A stretch of DNA of 64,000 nt. It comes from a virus. Made by a program: the position numbers and the translations under genes. This document shows positions 22,767 to 28,470 of this stretch, piece by piece. The DNA lies in IMG/VR virus record IMGVR_UViG_3300005731_000127, positions 19,660 to 83,659 of that record. One strand, written 5' to 3'. Positions within the stretch are counted from its first letter, which is position 1; the number at the start of each line of letters is the position of its first letter. Under the pieces are notes generated by a model. The model searched no databases. It worked only from the letters and a program-made list of their open reading frames with translations, and had not been told where the DNA came from.

Positions 22767-22821
22767 TTAATGGACCCGACTCCACCGAAATGACTAGTTA
22801 AGGGTTAACGTAATCCATTAA
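22767..22821 (-). repeat. inverted repeat, stem-loop between tRNAs
   Basis: UUAAUGGA and UCCAUUAA (8 bp) enclose about 39 nt containing the hairpin GUUAA-CCC-UUAAC. It is a structured spacer of unknown role; no T-arm or anticodon arm is visible. Confidence 0.45.
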
Positions 22822-22845
22822 TTTAAATTCTAATTTTTAAGTAAG

Positions 22846-22917
22846 AGGCTGATACAGGATTTGCACCTGTATAACTAATTTACAAGATTAGCATGTTTCT
22901 AATTACATCAATCAGCC
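22846..22917 (-). tRNA. tRNA-Thr(TGT)
   Basis: Acceptor GGCUGAU/AUCAGCC, D-arm AUGU/ACAU, anticodon stem CUAAU/AUUAG with loop CUUGUAA (UGU), T-arm ACAGG UGCAAAU CCUGU. Confidence 0.88.
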
Positions 22918-22928
22918 AGTATTATTAA

Positions 22929-23000
22929 TGCTCCCGCCCGGATTCGAACCGGGATCGAAGGTTTAAAAGACCCATGTGTTAGCCGTTACACCACAAGAGC
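22929..23000 (-). tRNA. tRNA-Lys(TTT)
   Basis: Acceptor GCUCUUG/CGGGAGC, D-arm GUGU/ACAC, anticodon loop CUUUUAA (UUU) on UGGGU/ACCUU, T-arm CCCGG UUCGAAU CCGGG. Confidence 0.87.
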
Positions 23001-23185
23001 GTGTATCGCTATATATTTCCTTCCCCTAGCGATCAAGGGGTGTTATAAAAACAAAGAATACAGTCGTTTCCGATATTTATAGGCTACGTCGCACTTTTTA
23101 TCACCAGTACCTCACTTTCGTGTCTGGTGTTTATTTGTGTGTGATGGCTACGGTATTTAGCTTCCTATTACATTAACCTTTGTCT
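23001..23185 (-). ncRNA. structured non-tRNA segment with H-type pseudoknot
   Basis: A 185-base stretch without a gene or tRNA. It contains CACCAG...CUGGUG enclosing CAC-GAAA-GUG, and nearer its 3' end a hairpin CCCCU/AGGGG whose loop contains AUCGCU, complementary to AGCGAU 18 nt downstream: an H-type pseudoknot or a two-state switch. Function unknown. Confidence 0.4.
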
Positions 23186-23188
23186 GAG

Positions 23189-23262
23189 CGAAGTGTACGG
23201 GATTTGAACCCGCAATCTCTTGATCGACAATCAAGCGTGTTACCAGATTACACCAACACTCC
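23189..23262 (-). tRNA. tRNA-Asp(GTC), second copy type
   Basis: Acceptor GGAGUGU/ACACUUC, anticodon stem CUUGA/UCAAG with loop UUGUCGA (GUC), T-arm GCGGG UUCAAAU CCCGU, G73. It is similar to the 22688 gene in the D-arm and T loop, so the pair may be duplicates. Confidence 0.85.
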
Positions 23263-23282
23263 GTGCGGGATAAAACCCGAAG

Positions 23283-23353
23283 CACCTTAACCCCGATTCG
23301 AACGAGGAATTACTGGTTAACAGCCAGTCGTGATACCATTTCACTACAAAGGT
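23283..23353 (-). tRNA. tRNA-Asn(GTT)
   Basis: D-arm GUGA/UCAC, anticodon stem ACUGG/CCAGU with loop CUGUUAA (GUU), T-arm CCUCG UUCGAAU CGGGG, G73. Acceptor ACCUUUG/UUAAGGU has one U-U mismatch. Confidence 0.83.
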
Positions 23354-23368
23354 GTAAAAAATATTGTA

Positions 23369-23440
23369 TGACTCGTATGGGATTCGAACCCATTTCTTTA
23401 AGTTGAAAGCCTAAATGTCCTTCCAGTAGACGAACGAGCC
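23369..23440 (-). tRNA. tRNA-Glu(TTC), second canonical copy
   Basis: Acceptor GGCUCGU/ACGAGUC, anticodon stem UUAGG/CUUAA with loop CUUUCAA (UUC), T-arm AUGGG UUCGAAU CCCAU. Confidence 0.87.
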
Positions 23441-23442
23441 GT

Positions 23443-23526
23443 GGCAGATGTCGGTACTGCCCCGACCAACTACTTTCGTAGTAACCAGCTTATGAGGCTG
23501 GCGAGAACTCTATGCCTCCCATCTGC
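23443..23526 (-). tRNA. tRNA(CAT) with long variable arm
   Basis: Acceptor GCAGAUG/CAUCUGC, anticodon stem CCAGC/GCUGG with loop CUCAUAA (CAU), variable arm ACUAC-GAAA-GUAGU, T stem UCGG/CCGA with the odd loop GGCAGUA. Met and Ile2 tRNAs are class I, so a long variable arm is abnormal. Position 73 is C. Confidence 0.6.
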
Positions 23527-23556
23527 GTTGTATCATACTTGCTATCGCAAGTTAAG

Positions 23557-23628
23557 TAGGAATAACGAGAATCGAACTCGTATAGTCAGCTTATGAAACT
23601 GATGGATTTGCCATTATCCTATATTCCC
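23557..23628 (-). tRNA. tRNA-Met(CAT)
   Basis: Acceptor GGGAAUA/UAUUCCU, D-arm GGAU/AUCC, anticodon stem UCAGU/GCUGA with loop UUCAUAA (CAU), T-arm ACGAG UUCGAUU CUCGU, A73. Could be elongator Met or Ile2 (lysidine). Confidence 0.87.
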
Positions 23629-23631
23629 ATG

Positions 23632-23703
23632 CACCAACGGCAGGAGTTGCACCCGCCCACCTTGATTTGGAGTCAAAGTCGCCTCTACGGAACATTCGCT
23701 GGT
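23632..23703 (-). tRNA. tRNA-Trp(CCA)
   Basis: Acceptor ACCAGCG/CGUUGGU, anticodon stem UUUGA/UCAAG with loop CUCCAAA (CCA), T-arm GCGGG UGCAACU CCUGC, G73. Confidence 0.87.
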
Positions 23704-23710
23704 ATAAAAG

Positions 23711-23777
23711 CGGCCCCACAGGGAGTTGCACCCCGACCATCCCCGCCGGGACGCTCTATCTATTAAGCTATAGGACC
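23711..23777 (-). tRNA. tRNA-like RNA without an anticodon loop
   Basis: Acceptor GGUCCUA/UGGGGCC, D-arm GCUU/GAGC and T-arm CGGGG UGCAACU CCCUG are good. The anticodon arm is GUCCC-GGCG-GGGAU, with a 4-nt loop, so three loop bases including the anticodon space are missing. It cannot decode in the usual way. Confidence 0.55.
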
Positions 23778-23799
23778 AATACTTGCCAAAAGGCAAGAG

Positions 23800-23870
23800 T
23801 CGCCGCACATGGAATTGAACCACAATCTTGCTCCCCTCTGGAGCATGTCCTAACATTGGACGATACAGCG
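23800..23870 (-). tRNA. tRNA-like RNA lacking U33
   Basis: Acceptor CGCUGUA/UGCGGCG, D-arm GUCC/GGAC, T-arm UGUGG UUCAAUU CCAUG. The anticodon arm UGCUC-CAGAGGG-GAGCA has A at position 33 and G at 37-38; a sixth stem pair would shrink the loop to 5 nt. Nominal anticodon GAG (Leu), but decoding is doubtful. Confidence 0.5.
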
Positions 23871-23974
23871 TAATAGATATGATCATTGATACTTGTTTCC
23901 CGTTAGCTTCTTTTGTCGTCACAAAATACTAATTCTAACATTGTCTTCCCGCAGAGAAATAATCACACCTACGA
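23871..23974 (-). ncRNA. structured spacer RNA
   Basis: 104 bases without gene or recognised tRNA. GUUAG pairs with CUAAC around an inner hairpin UUUUGU-GACG-ACAAAA. No T-arm or anticodon arm found. Confidence 0.35.
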
Positions 23975-24052
23975 TACCCGATTGTGGATTCGAACCACCC
24001 CTTATAGGATTTGCCTTATCAGAGCAAACTCGCCGCCAGACGAACATCGGGT
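23975..24052 (-). tRNA. tRNA-Ile(GAT) with variable arm
   Basis: Acceptor ACCCGAU/AUCGGGU, anticodon stem UUGCU/GGCAA with loop CUGAUAA (GAU), T-arm GUGG UUCGAAU CCAC, A73. Between anticodon arm and T stem is UCC-UAUAA-GGG, a class II-like variable arm that tRNA-Ile normally lacks. Confidence 0.65.
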
Positions 24053-24055
24053 TTA

Positions 24056-24133
24056 ACACTGACGGGATTCCATACCCGCATTACCACCTTTTGCGGTGGC
24101 GTCCTTGTCTGGCGACCAAACCAGCGGTCAGGA
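24056..24133 (-). tRNA. tRNA-like cloverleaf, anticodon not readable
   Basis: CUGAC/GUCAG closes three hairpins: CUGGU-UUGGUC-GCCAG, CCACC-GCAAAA-GGUGG and GCGGG-UAUGGAAU-CCCGU. The order resembles a tRNA, but the acceptor pairs over only five bases, the middle loop is six bases without U33, and the T loop is not of the usual form. May be a decayed tRNA or a tRNA mimic. Confidence 0.35.
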
Positions 24134-24150
24134 TATTAGACGACAGTGAG

Positions 24151-24231
24151 TGGTAGGAGAGGGATTTGCACCCCCACAGTCTTAGACGCTTGATTTACAG
24201 TCAAGGGAACTCGCTAATGTTCAGTCCTACC
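24151..24231 (-). tRNA. tRNA-Tyr(GTA)
   Basis: Acceptor GGUAGGA/UCCUACC, D-arm GAAC/GUUC, anticodon stem CUUGA/UCAAG with loop CUGUAAA (GUA), variable arm GUC-UAA-GAC, T-arm loop UGCAAAU. A standard bacterial class II tRNA-Tyr, so the permuted Tyr-like gene is not the only source. Confidence 0.88.
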
Positions 24232-24254
24232 GTTGATTAGTTGTTATATAGTTA

Positions 24255-24656
24255 TTATAGCCTAATATTTTCTTCCGTCAACTCTTTTTTATTTAATTTT
24301 TTGCGAATCATGTTTGCTTTTAATTGGTATAAGTGGAGTAAAGGCTTGTAGTACATATATTTCTGAAATTCAGTAATGCATTCTATTAGAGCTTTTTCCT
24401 CACACCCAATATGAAAATGAAACTTATCATTGTTATTAAAAAAATCATATCGGTCGATATTATCAGTGATCTTTATCTCACTAAAATAAGGCTCAATCAT
24501 AGCTGTTTCATGAATTTCATAAATGGTACGCCTACAATCATCATCAGTAAGTTTTTCCCCACAATAATCGCATATTGTGTAGTCGTACGCTTGATGTTTG
24601 CCTTCTTTTTTACCTGTAGACTTGTTGTATAGGTCTGCTAATTTAAAAATATCCAT
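24255..24656 (-). CDS. hypothetical zinc-ribbon-containing protein (133 aa)
   Basis: CDYCGEKLTDDDC near residue 30 is a candidate zinc knuckle. The C-terminal half is helical and basic (LHLYQLKANMIRKKLNKKEL). No family recognised. It is embedded in the tRNA array. Confidence 0.55.
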   Translation of the reverse strand: MDIFKLADLYNKSTGKKEGKHQAYDYTICDYCGEKLTDDDCRRTIYEIHETAMIEPYFSEIKITDNIDRYDFFNNNDKFHFHIGCEEKALIECITEFQKYMYYKPLLHLYQLKANMIRKKLNKKELTEENIRL

Positions 24657-24682
24657 TAATTAGTCCTCGTCTTTTCCTAAAG

Positions 24683-24767
24683 TGCGGGGCGTGGGAATCG
24701 AACCCTAGACCTCCAGATGACACGTTAAGGTCGATAGCTTAGAAGGCTATTGCCACTGACGCCCCGC
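24683..24767 (-). tRNA. tRNA-Arg(TCT), D-arm reduced, 25-nt variable hairpin
   Basis: Acceptor GCGGGGC/GCCCCGC, anticodon stem AUAGC/GCUAU with loop CUUCUAA (UCU, Arg), T loop UUCGAUU. Only ten bases (GUCAGUGGCA) lie between acceptor and anticodon arm, and the variable region is a hairpin GACCU-15 nt-AGGUC. This is the same unusual layout as the Arg(ACG)-like gene at 20149. Confidence 0.65.
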
Positions 24768-24836
24768 TTGTCTCATTATTATATGATGTTAATCCTGAAT
24801 GTCAACCACTTTTCCATAAATTTTATCTTCCGAGTT

Positions 24837-25043
24837 TTATTTTTTGGGGTACATCAATAACCCGCCGTATGGTCCACTATTACAAACTGGGCATTTGTTC
24901 CAAGAAAAACTTCCTCCTTCTCTTATGTCGTGTTGAATATCGTTCATTTCACTTTCAGTCCCTTCCACTATAGATTTACACGATCTACATTCACCTGTCC
25001 AAATTCTTTCTGAGGCGGTCTGTCCTCTTTTAATTATTTTCAT
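24837..25043 (-). CDS. small zinc-ribbon protein (68 aa)
   Basis: Two CxxC pairs (CRSC, CPVC) about 30 residues apart predict one structural zinc site. No further homology recognised. Confidence 0.6.
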   Translation of the reverse strand: MKIIKRGQTASERIWTGECRSCKSIVEGTESEMNDIQHDIREGGSFSWNKCPVCNSGPYGGLLMYPKK

Positions 25044-25071
25044 TTTGTTCCTTTGTAGTGAGCATATTAAG

Positions 25072-25154
25072 CGGCAGGGACAGGAATCGAACCTGCTACC
25101 CGTATTTCAGAGCGACGGTTTTCAAGACCGTTTGTCACCATTGACCTCCCTGCC
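25072..25154 (-). tRNA. tRNA-Ser(TGA)
   Basis: Acceptor GGCAGGG/CCCUGCC, anticodon stem ACGGU/ACCGU with loop CUUGAAA (UGA), class II variable region, T-arm GCAGG UUCGAUU CCUGU, G73 as in Ser tRNAs. Confidence 0.88.
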
Positions 25155-25164
25155 GAATTGTAAG

Positions 25165-25248
25165 CGGAAGTAGAGGAATTCGAATCCCCAAGACATTTCT
25201 GCCCTACTTAGTTAGCAACCAAGCTCCTCATCCAACCGGATTACTTCC
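25165..25248 (-). tRNA. tRNA-Ser(GCT)
   Basis: Acceptor GGAAGUA/UACUUCC, anticodon stem CUUGG/CUAAG with loop UUGCUAA (GCU), class II variable region, T loop UUCGAAU, G73. Confidence 0.87.
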
Positions 25249-25275
25249 GTGTGATCTTTTACGGGAATTATCCCG

Positions 25276-25752
25276 TTAATACAATTTAATCCTAGTGTTT
25301 CTAATTTGCTTTAGCAAGTATTTGAGTCCTATGTCTTTATTGTACCACCAAGTGACTTTAGTTCCAAGAATTTTACGCCATATATAACCATATTTGATAA
25401 TTCCGTTAATCTCTACTGCGTAACGCGGATCACCAAAAAATCTGCCCACTTCTACAAATTCACGAACAATAATGTCTTCAGTAGTAAAAGGGATTTTGTT
25501 TTCCTCAAAATACTCAGTTAAGTACCATTCGTTTAAGTATTTGTATTCTAGTATAATTGAACGCTTTGTAAAGTCTTTTTCACGACAATATTGTGTTTTC
25601 CTTTTGTTTTTCCAACAGTTATCATGATGGACAGCAGGAAATTCCCAATAAATATCGGACATAAGATTTTTACCTCTTTTTGCCCTGTGCCAATTTTCTT
25701 GGTTAGCACGTAACTCTTGTGTTGTTTTTGGACTACGATAGTAGTGTTTCAT
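25276..25752 (-). CDS. hypothetical protein (158 aa)
   Basis: 158 residues, basic and aromatic-rich (MKHYYRSPKTTQELRANQEN start; RREFVEVGRFFGDPRYAVE-type centre). I do not recognise the family. It is preceded by the terminator at 25840-25863 and so begins a new transcript or is read through from it. Confidence 0.6.
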   Translation of the reverse strand: MKHYYRSPKTTQELRANQENWHRAKRGKNLMSDIYWEFPAVHHDNCWKNKRKTQYCREKDFTKRSIILEYKYLNEWYLTEYFEENKIPFTTEDIIVREFVEVGRFFGDPRYAVEINGIIKYGYIWRKILGTKVTWWYNKDIGLKYLLKQIRNTRIKLY

Positions 25753-25839
25753 CTTTCTCTCCTAAGTTAAGTAATAAACTAGACTGGAGAGTCCTTGTAA
25801 TAATTTTTCATAATATTTCCTGTATCGCACAAAGTGCGT

Positions 25840-25863
25840 AAAAAAAGGAGACCTAAAGTCTCC
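25840..25863 (-). terminator. Rho-independent terminator
   Basis: Minus strand GGAGAC-TTTAG-GTCTCC followed by seven T: a 6-bp stem, 5-nt loop and U-tract. It ends the short transcript that starts near 25908. Confidence 0.8.
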
Positions 25864-25908
25864 CGATATGAACATATATACATACCGGGGTAGCTACCAT
25901 CTTAACGG
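25840..25908 (-). ncRNA. candidate ~69-nt small RNA or leader/attenuator
   Basis: A sigma70-type promoter (25915-25943) would start transcription near 25908, and a strong terminator ends it at 25840. In between, GGUAGCUACC is self-complementary and CCGGUAUG pairs over 8 bp with CAUAUCGG. No ORF with a ribosome site fits. It is either a discrete small RNA or an attenuator controlling the tRNA-Ser and following genes. Confidence 0.5.
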
Positions 25909-25914
25909 GCTATT

Positions 25915-25943
25915 AGTATAATCGGATTTTAGTGTTTGTTCAA
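25915..25943 (-). promoter_or_regulatory. sigma70-type promoter
   Basis: TTGAAC and TATACT on the minus strand with 17-bp spacing, close to the consensus TTGACA-17-TATAAT. Located between the tRNA-Phe 3' end and the terminator at 25840. Confidence 0.55.
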
Positions 25944-25977
25944 TCATTGTTTTGCTTTTCTTTTTAATTGTTTAGCG

Positions 25978-26061
25978 CCCCAATCAGGATTCGAACCTGA
26001 ATAGCAACTTTTTCAGAGTTGTGACTTTCCTATCGTCCATTGAGGCAGTCGCCAGATTGGG
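25978..26061 (-). tRNA. tRNA-Phe(GAA) with enlarged D domain
   Basis: Acceptor CCCAAUC/GAUUGGG, anticodon stem CAACU/AGUUG with loop CUGAAAA (GAA), T-arm CAGG UUCGAAU CCUG. Acceptor and anticodon arm are separated by about 31 nt: a normal D-arm CCU...AGG sits on an extra helix GACU/AGUC. Position 73 is G rather than the usual A. Confidence 0.65.
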
Positions 26062-26069
26062 TAATAAGG

Positions 26070-26600
26070 TTCTGACAAACCCCATGACTACTTACGCAGC
26101 CAAACTAACATTTCTGTTTGCATTTACGTTTTGATACGTTTTTAGGTAGCCTCATATCATCTACCGCATGCAGTTATCACCTACGTGACCAGTCGATACC
26201 ATTCGTTCCCGTATATGTACTGGCTTCTTTTTAACTTTTATACCTAGTACGAACCCTATTTGCACTTCTTTATGTGTTTTACAACAGGGGAAATGGAAAC
26301 GGCGAGAATTGAACTCGCGTGTTGTATCATTTCAACAATAACCTCTACATGCTTATCCTACTTCAAGCAGGAAAAGTCTGGTTATGTGTCCAGAGACGTG
26401 ATTTCGTTACGCCCACTTAATCCTAAGACCCGTAGTCACGCTGTTGTTAGGCAACAGCACCTTTGATACCGGCACGCTGTTTCGCATTGATTTATACGGC
26501 AACAATCGCTTGTTGGACTTCCCGTAATCTCCACACCCTATGCTTTATCCGTTTAACTTAAGCCATCACAGGCAGTCAACCTATTCTGGATGCTGTTAAA
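26070..26600 (-). ncRNA. ssrA: circularly permuted transfer-messenger RNA (tmRNA)
   Basis: The acceptor domain is transcribed first: the conserved string UAAGCAUGUAG (26355-26344), then T-arm GCGAG UUCAAUU CUCGC and acceptor CGUUUCC-A (3' end 26294). After an ~83-nt spacer comes the 5' domain: GGGAACG (26210-26204), pairing over 7 bp with CGUUUCC, then GGUAUCGACUGG and UGCAUGCGG as in tmRNA 5' ends. The tag frame (26121-26092) is GCA AAC AGA AAU GUU AGU UUG GCU GCG UAA, tag ANRNVSLAA. This is the order of two-piece tmRNAs. The upstream ~230 nt presumably hold pseudoknots (for example CUGUUG-CCUAA-CAACAG); outer limits are approximate. Confidence 0.88.
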
Positions 26601-26609
26601 CTTCAGTAT

Positions 26610-26834
26610 CTACTTTGCATAACGATTTGCATCAGCCATGCCATTGTCTATACGCCATTTATCAGTAATATAGTTAAATTTTCTGTCAGGATCATAACAA
26701 ATTACTTGATTTTCGCTTATTTTATCACGATCTGGATGATTTTCAAGTTCTTCTTCTGAAATTATCATACTTTTGTGACTACCATAAGCTGAAGGCGTCG
26801 TAATTATTGTACCCGTTTGATTTTTTTTTGCCAT
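26610..26834 (-). CDS. hypothetical protein (74 aa)
   Basis: 74 residues (MAKKNQTGTIITTPSAYGSH start), soluble. Its start overlaps the stop of the VWA protein gene by one base, and its end lies 10 bases from the tmRNA region, so all may share a transcript. Confidence 0.55.
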   Translation of the reverse strand: MAKKNQTGTIITTPSAYGSHKSMIISEEELENHPDRDKISENQVICYDPDRKFNYITDKWRIDNGMADANRYAK

Positions 26835-27832
26835 TATTTTATTACCCTTTTTGAATATTTTGTTAAAACTTCTTCAGTTGTTGAATAATCTGCACTTCTC
26901 AAGAGCCTCTTTCCAGATTTAATTTCTTCATCAACTCTTCTTTTATAATTTTCGAATTGCTCCTCACCAGCAGAGGCGTATGTTATCGCTTCAAGTGTAT
27001 TAGAGCTATCACTAAAATCATTTAACTGTATAAGAGGAGTTTTTGATATTTCGGACAGACTTTCCCAAAAATCATTTGCGGCTTTATAATATCCTTTTCT
27101 TAAACACTGAACGCCCATTACTGTGATATTCTTTGCAAGCAATGACCGTAACTCTTTTTTCCAGTCAAGCTCTTTCTGGGATGATCGCTGATCATGTGGA
27201 TTCGCGTCACCAATCATGATAAAGGTTCCTTCCCCTTTCCAATTCATATACCCAACTTGATTAAGGACATACTCATAACACTCAGGTGTGTCACCACCAT
27301 ATGTTTCTGGCGTAGTTCGAACAAAAGTAGTAATCTCATCAACATCCTTTGTAAAATTAAGAATATTAATACAGTCACGACCATCACAATAATCGCCATG
27401 AGCAACAATCCCGATTTCAAGATTCGGAATGTCCTTCATATACTGTTTCACTTGAGTTTGAATTCTTTTTCTAACGTCCTTAATACAACTATGCATTGAA
27501 CCAGTAGTGTCAAAACTAAAAACAATTTGAGAAAGCTTAGCGGTCGAGCAGTCTTGCTTGGGAGCTTCAACCGGCTTATCTAGGAATTTAAGCTTTTGCC
27601 TTCCTTTGTAGACAGGATCAAAATAAACCTGAACCCATTTACCATCTTGAACTTTCCATAATGTGCAGTCCGTATTAATCTTTCTATCGTTAAAACCGTC
27701 CCCAAAATATTCAGAATGAGCCTTAAGTCTTGCCGTAGCACGACCTTGCGACTCATGAACAATAAAACTTGGGCTTGCTGCTGGAATGTAAGTCGCCCAC
27801 TGACCATCTTGTAATTCGTTTGGATTAAACAT
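26834..27832 (-). CDS. von Willebrand factor A domain protein
   Basis: 332 residues. IVFSFDTTGSMHSCIKDVR near residue 107 is a MIDAS DxTxS-type motif starting a VWA domain; IGIVAHGDYCDGRDCIN and YGGDTPECYEYVL follow. The N-terminal ~95 residues (WATYIPAASPSFIVHESQGR, then FGDGFNDRKINTDCTLWKVQ) resemble an extra domain seen in stand-alone bacterial VWA proteins. No signal peptide. It is the second VWA protein next to RNA genes in this window (the other is TROVE). Confidence 0.8.
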   Translation of the reverse strand: MFNPNELQDGQWATYIPAASPSFIVHESQGRATARLKAHSEYFGDGFNDRKINTDCTLWKVQDGKWVQVYFDPVYKGRQKLKFLDKPVEAPKQDCSTAKLSQIVFSFDTTGSMHSCIKDVRKRIQTQVKQYMKDIPNLEIGIVAHGDYCDGRDCINILNFTKDVDEITTFVRTTPETYGGDTPECYEYVLNQVGYMNWKGEGTFIMIGDANPHDQRSSQKELDWKKELRSLLAKNITVMGVQCLRKGYYKAANDFWESLSEISKTPLIQLNDFSDSSNTLEAITYASAGEEQFENYKRRVDEEIKSGKRLLRSADYSTTEEVLTKYSKRVIK

Positions 27833-27842
27833 AATTTTTCCT

Positions 27843-28226
27843 TTATAATGTTTTGATTTGAACTTCTACTTCTGTTACTAGAATGTTTATGAAATTGTTT
27901 TTTGTGTCGTGAATGTAATAAGCGTGTAATGAGTCACTCTTTAAGATATGACCGGAAGCATCCAATATCCGGCGTTTAATCCTGCTAAAGTCTTTCGGGT
28001 CTCCCGCCTCTAAAGGGATAGGAAACATCGTATCTCCATTATGATAGTAGGGTGACCCAGATTTAAACTCAAATTTATGCGTCGTTACTGTGATCCATCG
28101 TCGTCTTGACTTATTGTAGTATAATTCTTGGTCGGTGTCAATATCTACTTTTTCTTTTATTTGTGTTTTTGCAAAAAGACCCGTTGGTGCTAGGAGGGAT
28201 AGTGCTAGAAATAATCTTCTATTCAT
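27843..28226 (-). CDS. exported protein (127 aa), unknown
   Basis: An N-terminal signal peptide (MNRRLFLALSLLAPTGLFA, cleavage after AKT or LFA) precedes ~105 polar residues (HKFEFKSGSPYYHNGDTMFP, YIHDTKNNFINILVTEVEVQ). Probably periplasmic. No family recognised. Ends one base before the next gene. Confidence 0.6.
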   Translation of the reverse strand: MNRRLFLALSLLAPTGLFAKTQIKEKVDIDTDQELYYNKSRRRWITVTTHKFEFKSGSPYYHNGDTMFPIPLEAGDPKDFSRIKRRILDASGHILKSDSLHAYYIHDTKNNFINILVTEVEVQIKTL

Positions 28227-28424
28227 TTAAAACCCTTCATAATCGGTTAAGTCTATTCCTTGTTTGGTTATACAGTCTTCAACTATAACAATCATACCAA
28301 TGCTTGTAGGGGTAAAACTATATGTAAATCTCCCACCAATAGCCCCGGTATATTTATCCGGAATATTCTCTTTAATCCATTTATCTAATTTTTTCTGTTG
28401 ATTGTCGTCTAGTTTAAAGTTCAT
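28227..28424 (-). CDS. hypothetical protein (65 aa)
   Basis: Short protein with an N-terminal charged helix (LDDNQQKKLDKWIKENI) and a beta-type tail (GMIVIVEDCITKQGIDLTDY). Its stop abuts the exported protein's start. Confidence 0.5.
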   Translation of the reverse strand: MNFKLDDNQQKKLDKWIKENIPDKYTGAIGGRFTYSFTPTSIGMIVIVEDCITKQGIDLTDYEGF

Positions 28425-28470
28425 GTTTTAATCTTTTCAATTTGTGGCAAATCATTATTCCCAGTTTCAA

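Noticed and set aside
23614-24156. Open frames on both strands over the Trp, Ile and tRNA-like genes
   Set aside because: They cross multiple tRNA folds and show no protein family motifs.
15600-26600. Repeated GGATTCGAACC-like strings suggesting a CRISPR or direct-repeat array
   Set aside because: They are T-arms of tRNA genes on the minus strand, with different flanks and irregular spacing.
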